Of a stretch of DNA of 64,000 nucleotides, positions 53,302 to 62,309 are shown one piece after another. The position numbers were made by a program, and so were the translations under genes. Under the pieces are notes generated by a model that saw only the letters and a list, made by a program, of their open reading frames with translations, made no database searches and was not told where the DNA came from. Every line of letters begins with the position of its first letter. The stretch's first letter is position 1. Where the stretch lies: assembly GCA_016124535.1 (NCBI GenBank), contig WGNK01000020.1, forward strand, positions 265,830-329,829. The letters run 5' to 3'. This DNA comes from Azospirillum sp. Lineage in GTDB: Bacteria > Pseudomonadota > Alphaproteobacteria > Azospirillales > Azospirillaceae.

Positions 53302-53526
53302 TCAGGTGAACAGGATCAGGAATGCAATGAGCAGCGCGAACAGCCCGACCGCCTCGGTGAGTGCGAAACCAAGAATGCCGACCGGAAAAATCTTGGTTTG
53401 GACAGACGGGTTACGGGCGATCGAGGCCATCAGCGTCGAGAATATGTTGCCGATGCCAATGCCTACCCCCGCCAGGGCCATTGCCGCCAACCCGGCCCCA
53501 ATAAACTTAGCGGCTTCACCATCCAT
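53302..53526 (-). CDS. atpE: F0 ATP synthase subunit c, copy 3 (upstream, own promoter)
   Basis: 74 residues from the ATG at 53526, which has GGGAA about eight bases upstream (an ATG at 53535 is possible). The start [15 protein letters not shown], the [10 protein letters not shown] turn, the loop ARNP and [16 protein letters not shown] (Glu58) match the usual alphaproteobacterial c subunit more closely than copy 1 does. It has its own consensus promoter. It is identical to copy 2 over much of the second helix, so copies 2 and 3 are probably the closer pair. Confidence 0.93.
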   Translation of the reverse strand: MDGEAAKFIGAGLAAMALAGVGIGIGNIFSTLMASIARNPSVQTKIFPVGILGFALTEAVGLFALLIAFLILFT

Positions 53527-53563
53527 GTCTAACATTCCCTATGTTTGGATTCGTTTGGTCGAG

Positions 53564-53592
53564 GGCCGGCGCGCCTAAAAAAAGTGCCGGCC
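53564..53592 (-). promoter_or_regulatory. Leader hairpin of atpE copy 3
   Basis: GGCCGGC (53564-53570) and GCCGGCC (53586-53592) pair as a stem within the 5' leader of copy 3. The 15-base loop contains seven T's on the minus strand. It could stabilise the mRNA or act in attenuation; the T-run lies in the loop, so it is not an ordinary terminator. Confidence 0.45.
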
Positions 53593-53660
53593 TGCGCCAG
53601 CATGAGTCCCGTCATACCAAGGGGCCAGATTCCCGCCCCCAGTGCCGGATCAGTTTAGCC

Positions 53661-53689
53661 GATATATGAGTCCGTCCGCTGCCTGTCAA
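53661..53689 (-). promoter_or_regulatory. Sigma-70 promoter of atpE copy 3
   Basis: On the minus strand TTGACA (53684-53689) is a perfect -35 box, followed by a 17-base spacer and TATATC (53661-53666). It gives a leader of about 125 bases. This is as strong on paper as the promoter of the main F0 operon. The rest of the gap to the sco gene shows no other gene. Confidence 0.75.
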
Positions 53690-53859
53690 GGTTTGCAGTG
53701 CGGCCTGACTGTTTTTAGAAGCATGAACCTTTGAGGAAGACTGGATGGTCGGCTGCAGCCGTCGGCCGGCTTCCGGGCGTGCCTGGACGATAGGGCGGCA
53801 GGCGACCGGGGGGGGTGGTCGCTGCCGTCATCAGATCAACGTATCGAGATTGGCGAGGC

Positions 53860-54453
53860 TCACTGCAGCCGCGCTTTGATTCCGGCAGCCATTTTTTCCG
53901 GGTCGACCCCCGACGGGAAGGCGGTCAGAAACTGGCCATCGGGTCCCATCAGGTAGACGAAGGAGGAATGGTCCATAAGATAGGTCTGATCGTCACCGCC
54001 GGGAGGTCGGGCGTAGTAGACCCGATAGGCTCTCGCCGCGGCGGCAATCTCCGCCGCACTGCCGGTCAGGCCGATCAGCCGCGGATGAAACAGCGCGACG
54101 TAGTCGGCGAGATGGGCCGGGGTGTCGCGCGCCGGGTCGATGGTGATGAACAGCGGCTGGAGTCGCTCGCCATCGGCGCCCAAGCGATCGAGCGCGGTCG
54201 ACATCGCCTGCAGCTCGGTCGGACAGACGTCGGGGCAGTAGGTGTAGCCGAAATAGATCAGCCGGTAGCGACCAGTGAAATCGGCGTCGGTGACACGCCG
54301 GCCGGTATGGTCGGTCAGGGTGAAGGGACCGCCGATTGCGGTGGTGACCGCGGCGAGATCGGGAACGTGGCGGGTCTGCCACCAGGCGACTCCCGCGGCG
54401 AGCGCCAGCCCAACCGCGGAAGCCAGGAGAATGCGTGGGGCTCTGGTTTTCAT
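53860..54453 (-). CDS. SCO1/SenC family copper chaperone
   Basis: A 197-residue protein with one N-terminal anchor helix (ILLASAVGLALAAGVAWW) and a thioredoxin-like periplasmic domain. The copper-binding residues are CPDVC (Cys73 and Cys77) and the later histidine in LMDHSSFVYLMGPDG. Sco proteins deliver copper to the CuA centre of cytochrome c oxidase and maintain its thiols. No oxidase genes are in the window. It lies 9 bases after phoH on the same strand and may share its transcript. Confidence 0.9.
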   Translation of the reverse strand: MKTRAPRILLASAVGLALAAGVAWWQTRHVPDLAAVTTAIGGPFTLTDHTGRRVTDADFTGRYRLIYFGYTYCPDVCPTELQAMSTALDRLGADGERLQPLFITIDPARDTPAHLADYVALFHPRLIGLTGSAAEIAAAARAYRVYYARPPGGDDQTYLMDHSSFVYLMGPDGQFLTAFPSGVDPEKMAAGIKARLQ

Positions 54454-54462
54454 CGGCTCCGT

Positions 54463-55200
54463 TTACAGTACCGTCAGCATGCTGGCTACCAATGGATGCC
54501 GCACGATATCGCGATCCTCCAATCGGATTACCGCAATTCCCGGCACCGCTTCGAGTCGGCAGGCGATGTCGGCGAGACCGGACAGACCGTCCAACAGGTC
54601 GCTCTGGTCGGGATCGCCGGTCAGCACCATGGAGGAATGCCAGCCGAGCCGGGTCAGCAGCATCTTGATCTGGCCATAGGTGCAATTCTGCGCCTCGTCG
54701 ATCACCACGAAGGCATTGTTGAGGGTGCGTCCGCGCATGTAACCGACCGGCGCAATCTCGATGGCGCCTTCGGCAAGCAGGCTGCGCAGCCGCTTGCCGC
54801 CCAGCCGGTCGTTGAGTGCGTCGTAGAGCGGGCGCAGGAAGGGCGCCATCTTCTCCAGCATGTCGCCGGGCAGGAAGCCCAGACTCTCGCCGGCCTCGAT
54901 CGCCGGGCGCGACAGGACGATGCGGTCGACCCGACCCTCGTCCAGGGCCTCGACCGCGGCGCTGATCGCCAGATAGGTCTTGCCGGTGCCGGCCGGTCCC
55001 AAGGCCAGCGTCAGGTTGTGGTCGGTCATGGCCGCCAGGAGCCGCTCCTGATTGGCGCTGCGCGGCTTGACCCGGCGCAGATAGCTGAGGTCGCGGCGCT
55101 CCTCGATCGGGTCCCAGGATGCGTGGTCGGGAAACAGCGGATGGACCTTTGACTCTGTCGACGACTCGGCGGGTATGCCCTTGGTCTGGCGCTTAGCCAT
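54463..55200 (-). CDS. PhoH-family P-loop ATPase
   Basis: About 245 residues from the ATG at 55200, which has AAGGAG six bases upstream. Walker A is GPAGTGKT (68-75), Walker B is VVIDEAQN, and LTGDPDQSDLLDGLSGL closes the domain. PhoH proteins are RNA-linked ATPases; this short form lacks the KH domain of YbeZ-type proteins. An intrinsic terminator 50-80 bases upstream suggests that a separate transcript ends just before this gene, or that phoH is attenuated. Confidence 0.9.
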   Translation of the reverse strand: MAKRQTKGIPAESSTESKVHPLFPDHASWDPIEERRDLSYLRRVKPRSANQERLLAAMTDHNLTLALGPAGTGKTYLAISAAVEALDEGRVDRIVLSRPAIEAGESLGFLPGDMLEKMAPFLRPLYDALNDRLGGKRLRSLLAEGAIEIAPVGYMRGRTLNNAFVVIDEAQNCTYGQIKMLLTRLGWHSSMVLTGDPDQSDLLDGLSGLADIACRLEAVPGIAVIRLEDRDIVRHPLVASMLTVL

Positions 55201-55250
55201 ATCTCGCTCCTTGGGTGGGTCGGGATGCAGAGCTGGAGTGCCGCCGGAAA

Positions 55251-55280
55251 CGAAAACGCCCCCGCAAGGCTGCAGGGGCG
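55251..55280 (-). terminator. Intrinsic terminator upstream of phoH
   Basis: CGCCCCCGCA (55257-55266) and TGCAGGGGCG (55271-55280) form a 10-bp stem with one mismatch and a four-base loop. On the minus strand it is followed by TTTTCGTTT (complement of 55248-55256). No protein gene that would use it lies to the right on this strand. Confidence 0.75.
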
Positions 55281-55515
55281 GGAATTCGGGTCGAGGCGGG
55301 GTCGGCAGGACTGGCGTTGAGGGCAGAGGGGTCCGGCCCGGTGCGGCGACAGCCCATCGCCTTCGGTCTAGCTTTTCGGCCGAAGGCGGGGCAGGGGGAC
55401 GAGGGGTCGGAGCCGTGGACAAATCGGACAACGTCTCGCAGGAGGGACCGCACCCCCGAACTCTAGCCGGGCCGCCAATCCGAGTCACCCCCTATTGCGC
55501 ATGCACAAAAAAGTC
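55281..55515 (-). ncRNA. Candidate structured small RNA or phoH leader
   Basis: The stretch right of the terminator has no protein gene on the minus strand but has a perfect 9-bp hairpin, CGCCTTCGG (55358-55366) with CCGAAGGCG (55380-55388), and ends in an intrinsic terminator. An AT-rich patch with ACTATATAT at about 55518-55526 could supply a -10 box; the -35 is poor. I tried tmRNA, RNase P, SRP RNA and 6S patterns and recognise none. Confidence 0.35.
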
Positions 55516-55796
55516 ATACTATATATGGGATATTGATCACGCATCCTCGGGTGGCGAGAGACGATCGGAAGTCGACTCCGCGGCACCGCTGGCGGTGGCC
55601 GCTGTCGTGGCCCGCCGTGCCGACCGTGAAATCGACATAATCTGAACTGCAGGATCTGCGCTTGGAAATCGGCTTCCATTACTATAGCTAGTGGTGTAAC
55701 AACATAGCCACGCAATAGGTCAGGGTTTCGCTGGCGCCGCACTCTTGAGCTTGGCGCGCGCGGGACTGGTCATCGGTGAAGATTGGGACATCCCGA
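55516..55796. other. Leader region before minC
   Basis: No gene supported. TTGCGC (55495-55500) and ACTATA (55518-55523) are spaced by 17 bases on the plus strand and could be a weak promoter for minCDE. The rest is GC-rich with no clear element. Confidence 0.35.
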
Positions 55797-56573
55797 ATGA
55801 GTGTGGATCCTCGGACACTTGCGACAGCCGCGGTCTTGCCCGACGGAGAGCCGTCGTTCCAGCTGCGTGGCAGTGCGTTCACCATGATGGTCTTGAAGAT
55901 CAACGAGGCGCGCGCCGGCGCCCTGGTCACAGAATTGCAAGATAAGGTTCGCCAGGCGCCGAATTTCTTCCGCAACGCGCCGATCGTGGTCGACCTCGAC
56001 GGGCTGTCCGACGACATGCGCCGAATCGACCTGTCCGGCTTGGTGGCGCGTTTGCGCAGCTTGCAGCTGATCGTGGTCGGGGTTCAGGGCGGCAGCCGGA
56101 ACCAGCAGACCGCCGCGATTGCGGCCGGCCTGCCGGTGGTGCCGAGCGGTCGGCCGGCACGGCTGGAGCCGGTGGCCCCGACCGTCACCGGGGTCGCAGC
56201 CGAGGCGTTGTCGGCGGGCACGGTCGCGGAGCCGACGACGGCGCGCCAACCGACCATGATCGTTAACGAGCCGGTGCGCTCTGGGCGGCAGATCTATGCG
56301 CAGAATTGCGACCTGATCGTGACCGCCATGGTCAGCGCCGGGGCCGAGCTGCTTGCCGACGGCAACATCCATGTCTATGGCGCGCTGCGCGGCCGGGCCC
56401 TGGCGGGGCTTGGCGGCGATAAGGGCGCACGCATCTTCTGCCTGAGCATGGAGGCGGAAATGCTCTCGGTCGCCGGTCTTTATCTGGTCAGTGAGGATAT
56501 CGATCCGGCGGTGCATCGCAAGCCGGCGCAAGTTCATTTGAAGGACGGCTATCTTCGTTTGGACGCGATCTGA
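55797..56573 (+). CDS. minC: Septum site-determining protein MinC
   Basis: About 258 residues from the ATG at 55797 (a GTG at 55776 is in frame). The N-terminal domain reads FQLRGSAFTMMVLKI. The linker is Pro/Ala-rich, and the C-terminal beta-helix has VRSGRQIYAQNCDLIV, GAELLADGNIHVYGALRGRALAG and ARIFCLSMEAEMLSVAGLY. MinC blocks FtsZ assembly away from mid-cell, brought to the membrane by MinD. It heads minCDE. Confidence 0.93.
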   Translation: MSVDPRTLATAAVLPDGEPSFQLRGSAFTMMVLKINEARAGALVTELQDKVRQAPNFFRNAPIVVDLDGLSDDMRRIDLSGLVARLRSLQLIVVGVQGGSRNQQTAAIAAGLPVVPSGRPARLEPVAPTVTGVAAEALSAGTVAEPTTARQPTMIVNEPVRSGRQIYAQNCDLIVTAMVSAGAELLADGNIHVYGALRGRALAGLGGDKGARIFCLSMEAEMLSVAGLYLVSEDIDPAVHRKPAQVHLKDGYLRLDAI

Positions 56574-56639
56574 TCGTCTTGGCACGCGTCGACCTGGCGG
56601 AAGGCTGGCGGGTTGACCTTTTTTGCAAGGAGGGGCTCG

Positions 56640-57455
56640 TTGGGCAAAATCATCGTGATGACATCCGGTAAGGGCGGCGTCGGCAAGACGACGTCGAGTG
56701 CCGCATTCGCCACCGGATTCGCCTTGCGCGGTTATAAGACGGTCGTGATCGATTTCGATGTCGGTCTGCGCAATCTTGATCTGGTGATGGGCTGCGAACG
56801 TCGGGTGGTGTTTGATTTCATCAACATCATCAACGGCGAGGCCCGGCTCAACCAGGCTCTGATCAAGGACAAGCGGGTCGACAATCTTTACATCCTGCCG
56901 ACCTCCCAGACCCGCGACAAGGATGCCCTGACCAAGGAAGGGGTCGAAAAAGTTCTGGAGGAGCTGCGCCAGGAATTCGACTACGTGATCTGCGATTCGC
57001 CGGCCGGGATCGAGCGCGGCGCCCTGATGGCGCTCTATTTCGCCGATGAGGCGATTATCGTGACCAATCCGGAAGTCTCCTCGGTGCGCGACAGCGACCG
57101 GATTCTCGGCATGCTGGCGGCCCGCTCGCGGCGGGCCGAGCTTAACGAGGAACCGGTCAAGGAGCACCTGCTGCTGACCCGCTACGATCCCGCACGGGTC
57201 GAGCGCGGCGAGATGCTCAACGTTACCGATGTGCTGGAAATCCTGGCGATCCCGTTGCTGGGCGTGATCCCGGAAAGCCAGGCGGTGCTGCGCGCCTCCA
57301 ATATCGGCATGCCGGTTACCCTGGACGACAAGAGCACCGCCGGCCAGGCCTACCGCGACGCCATCGCCCGTTTCCTCGGTGAGCAGATCGAACATCGCTT
57401 CGTCAAGCCGGAACGGCGCGGTTTCTTCAACCGTTTGCTGCGGAGGACGGCATGA
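56640..57455 (+). CDS. minD: Septum site-determining protein MinD
   Basis: 271 residues from the TTG at 56640, chosen because AAGGAGG lies six bases upstream and the length then equals the usual MinD; a TTG at 56613 is less likely. The deviant Walker motif is KGGVGKT (11-17), with VVIDFDVGLRNLDLVMG and YVICDSPAGIERGA. The C-terminal helix ends RGFFNRLLRRT, the membrane-targeting amphipathic helix. MinD ATP dimers recruit MinC and are released by MinE. It overlaps minE by 4 bases. Confidence 0.95.
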   Translation: MGKIIVMTSGKGGVGKTTSSAAFATGFALRGYKTVVIDFDVGLRNLDLVMGCERRVVFDFINIINGEARLNQALIKDKRVDNLYILPTSQTRDKDALTKEGVEKVLEELRQEFDYVICDSPAGIERGALMALYFADEAIIVTNPEVSSVRDSDRILGMLAARSRRAELNEEPVKEHLLLTRYDPARVERGEMLNVTDVLEILAIPLLGVIPESQAVLRASNIGMPVTLDDKSTAGQAYRDAIARFLGEQIEHRFVKPERRGFFNRLLRRTA

Positions 57456-57742
57456 GGATTTTCGACTTCTTTCGCGCCGCCAAGCCGCAGGCGAGTTCGG
57501 CCGCCCAAGCCAAGGAACGGCTTCAGATCGTGATGGCCCACGAGCGGGTCAGCCGTACGGCACCCGATTTCCTGCCGGTCCTGCAGAAGGAGCTGTTGGC
57601 GGTGATCGCGAAATATGTCGACCTCGCCACCAACAAGGTCGAGGTCAAACTTGATCGCGGCAACGAGTGCTCGACGCTCGAAGTGAATATCGAATTGCCC
57701 AGCCCGAAGATCGAGCCGATGCGCGCCCGCATCGCGGTATGA
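57452..57742 (+). CDS. minE: Cell division topological specificity factor MinE
   Basis: A 96-residue protein with the MinE opening MRIFDFFRAAKPQASSAAQA, the anti-MinCD stretch AKERLQIVMAHERV and the topological domain LPVLQKELLAVIAKYVDL. It stimulates MinD ATPase and sets the oscillation that leaves mid-cell free for division. The length is usual, and the overlapping ATGA with minD keeps the ratio fixed. Confidence 0.95.
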   Translation: MRIFDFFRAAKPQASSAAQAKERLQIVMAHERVSRTAPDFLPVLQKELLAVIAKYVDLATNKVEVKLDRGNECSTLEVNIELPSPKIEPMRARIAV

Positions 57743-57890
57743 TGCGGCTTCGAGACTGAGCGTCCAGGCGCCCGGTGTCCCAAAGCGGGGCCTCGGCCTT
57801 CCGGGGTGAGCGAGGGCCACCGGCAGCCTGATCTCAGCTGGCGGTTCCGCGGTCAGGACGTCGGCGGTGGTTCGCGCCAGCGGAACGGAT

Positions 57891-57918
57891 CGGAGCCGAT
57901 GGGCTTCGGTCTTTTTTT
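57891..57918 (+). terminator. Intrinsic terminator after minCDE
   Basis: CGGAGCC (57891-57897), loop GATG, and GGCTTCG (57902-57908) form a 7-bp stem with one G-T pair, followed by GTC and seven T's (57912-57918). It lies about 150 bases after the minE stop. Confidence 0.85.
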
Positions 57919-59698
<1,780 letters not shown>

Positions 59699-59758
59699 AG
59701 AACTATGGTTCAGTTAATGCTGTAGCAAATCCCAACAACAAGGCGGAAGCGACTGACC

Positions 59759-60325
59759 ATGATTGGGCGTATTACTGCCAATCTTGAGGAAGGCTTGATT
59801 GCCATCCTGCTTGCGGGCATGACAGTATTGACCTTTACCCAGGTCGTACTGCGATATATCTTCAATTCTGGCCTTTTATGGGGGCTCGAGGCAACCACCT
59901 ATATGTTCGGCTGGTTGATCCTGCTCGGAATCTCCTATGGGGTCAGAGTCAACGCCCATATCGGCGTCGATCTTGCGGTCAAGTCGCTTCCGCCTTTATT
60001 GCGCCGGCTCGTCGGCGTCATCACCATCGCGCTTTGTCTGCTTTATGCCGGGATGATGTTCTGGGGCTCGTATTACTACGTCGAGAAGCTGGAACGGCTC
60101 GGCGTCGACGCCCAGGATATCGAATTTCCGCGTTGGATTTTGACTTTGGCGCTGCCGCTCGGCTTTGCGCTGCTCGGCGTGCGCCTGATCCAGGTCCTGA
60201 TCGACATCCTCAAGGGGCGTCGTCAGGGGTTCGAATTGGCCGATGAGGCGGCAGACGTGATCAAGGAATTTGGCGGCGAGGCGCATCCCGACGCGTCGTC
60301 AGAGAGCGGTGGGGGAGCCCGATGA
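59759..60325 (+). CDS. dctQ: TRAP transporter small permease DctQ
   Basis: A 188-residue membrane protein with four helices (LIAILLAGMTVLTFTQVVLR; TYMFGWLILLGISYGVRV; LVGVITIALCLLYAGMMFWG; ILTLALPLGFALLGVRLIQ). It has the DctQ pattern in which the loop HIGVDLAVKSLPP follows helix 2. It overlaps dctM by 4 bases. The C-terminal 35 residues are charged and longer than usual. Confidence 0.93.
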   Translation: MIGRITANLEEGLIAILLAGMTVLTFTQVVLRYIFNSGLLWGLEATTYMFGWLILLGISYGVRVNAHIGVDLAVKSLPPLLRRLVGVITIALCLLYAGMMFWGSYYYVEKLERLGVDAQDIEFPRWILTLALPLGFALLGVRLIQVLIDILKGRRQGFELADEAADVIKEFGGEAHPDASSESGGGAR

Positions 60326-61617
60326 CTACGACGTTTCTGTTCGTCGCCCTGTTCGGTTTCATGATCTTGGGCATGCCGGTTGCGATCTCGCTCGGCCTTT
60401 CCAGTATTCTGACCGTCAGCCTGTTCGCCAACGACTCGCTGGCCTCGCTGTCGCTTAAACTCTGGCAAACGACCGAGCACTATACGCTGCTCGCGATTCC
60501 CTTCTTCATCCTGGCCGGGACGTTCATGACCACCGGCGGGGTTGCGCGCCGGATGATTCATTTCGCGGTCGCCTGCGTCGGTCACCTGCATGGCGGTCTG
60601 GCGATCGCCTCGGTGCTTGCCTGCATGCTGTTCGCCGCGGTTTCCGGCTCGTCGCCGGCGACCGTGGTTGCGGTCGGTTCGATCGTGATCGCCGGTATGG
60701 TGCGCACCGGCTATACCCAGGAATTTGCCGCCGGCGTGATCTGCAACGCCGGTACCTTGGGGATTTTGATCCCGCCGTCGATTGTTATGGTGGTCTATGC
60801 CGCGGCGACCGAAAGCTCGATCGGCCGTCTGTTCATGGCCGGCGTCATCCCCGGGTTGCTGCTCGGTATGATGCTGATGGTCGCGATCTACATCGCCGCA
60901 CGGGTCAAGAAGCTGCCGTGTCAGCCGATGGCCAGCTTCCGCGAGGTGGTCAGTTCGGGTCTGGAGGCGATCTGGGGTCTGCTGCTGATCGCGATCATTC
61001 TCGGCGGCATCTATGGCGGGATCTTTACCCCGACCGAGGCCGCGGCGGTCGCCGCCGTCTATGCCTTCGTGATCGCGCTGTTCGTCTACAAGGACATGGG
61101 TTTCAAGGACGTGCCCAAGGTCCTGATCGACAGCGGCCGGGTCACGATCATGCTGATGTTCATCATCTGCAACGCCTTTCTGTTCGCCCATGTCCTGACT
61201 ACGGAACAGATTCCCCAGGCGATCGCCGCCGGCATTACCGATGCCGGGATGTCCCAGTGGCAATTCCTGCTGGTGTGCAATTTGATCCTGCTGGCTGCCG
61301 GTAATTTCATGGAGCCGTCGGCAATCATCCTGATTCTGGCGCCGATCCTGTTTCCGATCGCGGTCGAACTGGGGGTCGATCCGATTCACCTCGGCGTCGT
61401 CATGGTGGTCAATATGGAGATTGGCATGATCACGCCGCCGGTCGGACTGAACCTGTTCGTCACCGCGGGCATCACCGGCATGAATCTGATCCAGGTGGTG
61501 CGGGCGGCACTGCCCTGGCTGATGATTCTGCTGACCTTCCTGTTCATCATCACCTACGTGCCGGCAATCTCGACCTTCCTGCCCAACATGCTGTTCGGTC
61601 CCGCCGAAGCGATGTAG
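60322..61617 (+). CDS. dctM: TRAP transporter large permease DctM
   Basis: A 431-residue membrane protein with about 12 helices. Family marks are LGMPVAISLGLSS, LLAIPFFILAGTFMTTGGVARRM, AAVSGSSPATVVAVGSI, LGILIPPSIVMVVYA, IFTPTEAAAVAAVYAF and ITPPVGLNLFV. DctM carries the sodium-coupled transport path. Its gene closes the dctPQM set; a hairpin follows. Confidence 0.95.
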   Translation: MTTTFLFVALFGFMILGMPVAISLGLSSILTVSLFANDSLASLSLKLWQTTEHYTLLAIPFFILAGTFMTTGGVARRMIHFAVACVGHLHGGLAIASVLACMLFAAVSGSSPATVVAVGSIVIAGMVRTGYTQEFAAGVICNAGTLGILIPPSIVMVVYAAATESSIGRLFMAGVIPGLLLGMMLMVAIYIAARVKKLPCQPMASFREVVSSGLEAIWGLLLIAIILGGIYGGIFTPTEAAAVAAVYAFVIALFVYKDMGFKDVPKVLIDSGRVTIMLMFIICNAFLFAHVLTTEQIPQAIAAGITDAGMSQWQFLLVCNLILLAAGNFMEPSAIILILAPILFPIAVELGVDPIHLGVVMVVNMEIGMITPPVGLNLFVTAGITGMNLIQVVRAALPWLMILLTFLFIITYVPAISTFLPNMLFGPAEAM

Positions 61618-61651
61618 GGCCCGGCACCGTCCATTGTCATCGAGCACAGGG

Positions 61652-61683
61652 GGCCCCTTCCTCGCGGAATCGAGGAGGGGGCC
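61652..61683 (+). terminator. Hairpin after dctM
   Basis: GGCCCCTTCCTCG (61652-61664), a six-base loop, and CGAGGAGGGGGCC (61671-61683) form a 13-bp stem with one G-T pair, 34 bases after the dctM stop. A strong T-run is missing on the plus strand, so termination may be incomplete. Confidence 0.7.
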
Positions 61684-61833
61684 TCAGTGCTTTCCGGGCG
61701 CAGTCCGCGACCCTCCCCGAGCTTTCACGCGTTCTTGAATTGCCCGGCGCGCACTGTGGTTTCACCATCGCGTCGGCACTGATCCCGGCATGGCCACGGG
61801 TTCAAGCCACCAAACGAAATCGGCGGAGGCTCC

Positions 61834-62307
61834 ATGTTCAGGCATACCGGACGGAAACTGGTGTTGGGTGGATTGGTCGTGATCGGCCTCGGTGTGGGCG
61901 TGGGCCTGGCGGCGACCCCGGAAGAGCAGGTCGGCTATCGCCAGGACCAGATGAAAAGCATGGGCAAAGCGATCAAAAAGGTCTTTTCGTTCGTCAAGAA
62001 CGAGGGCGGCACGATTGCTGATGTCGCGGCCGGGGCCAAGATAATCTATGGCGTTTCCGAGACGATCGAGACCAAGCTATTTCCGGCCGGCACCGCGGTC
62101 GGGGTCGATGACAGCGCCGCCAAACCCGAAATCTGGAAGGAGTGGGACCACTTCAAGGAACTGGCCGGCGGCCTGGAGAAAGCCAGCGAAAAGCTGATGA
62201 CGGTTGCGGTCGATGGTGCCGACCCCGACGCGGTCAAGGCCGCGGCGGTGGCGGTGGGTAAGGCCTGCGGCGCCTGTCACGAGACTTACAAAATGAAAAA
62301 GGACTGA
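61834..62307 (+). CDS. Class II cytochrome c' / c556-type protein
   Basis: A 157-residue exported protein with signal peptide (LVLGGLVVIGLGVGVGLAATP) and the C-terminal single haem motif CGACHETYKMKKD, the hallmark of class II cytochromes (four-helix bundle, haem near the C-terminus). The helical YRQDQMKSMGKAIKKVF and WDHFKELAGGLEKASEKL fit. Such proteins bind small gases or carry electrons in the periplasm. It lies 2 bases before the dihaem cytochrome gene, so they are cotranscribed. Confidence 0.9.
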   Translation: MFRHTGRKLVLGGLVVIGLGVGVGLAATPEEQVGYRQDQMKSMGKAIKKVFSFVKNEGGTIADVAAGAKIIYGVSETIETKLFPAGTAVGVDDSAAKPEIWKEWDHFKELAGGLEKASEKLMTVAVDGADPDAVKAAAVAVGKACGACHETYKMKKD

Positions 62308-62309
62308 CG

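Noticed and set aside
50373..53526. Extra atpE copies as an assembly artefact or Na+-type subunits
   Set aside because: The three proteins differ at many positions, so they are not a misassembled duplicate; and the Gln/Glu/Ser-Thr pattern of sodium-binding c subunits is not seen.
55281..55515. tmRNA, RNase P, SRP or 6S RNA
   Set aside because: None of the expected conserved blocks (tRNA-like ends, GAGGAAAGTCCGGGC-type core, GNAR tetraloop stem) could be found; left as an unnamed RNA candidate.
55770..57395. Long minus-strand frame opposite minC and minD
   Set aside because: It lies antisense to two well-identified genes and has no domain.
60223..61647. His/Asp/Gln-rich frame opposite dctM
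   Set aside because: The repetitive composition is the reverse-strand image of a hydrophobic membrane protein.
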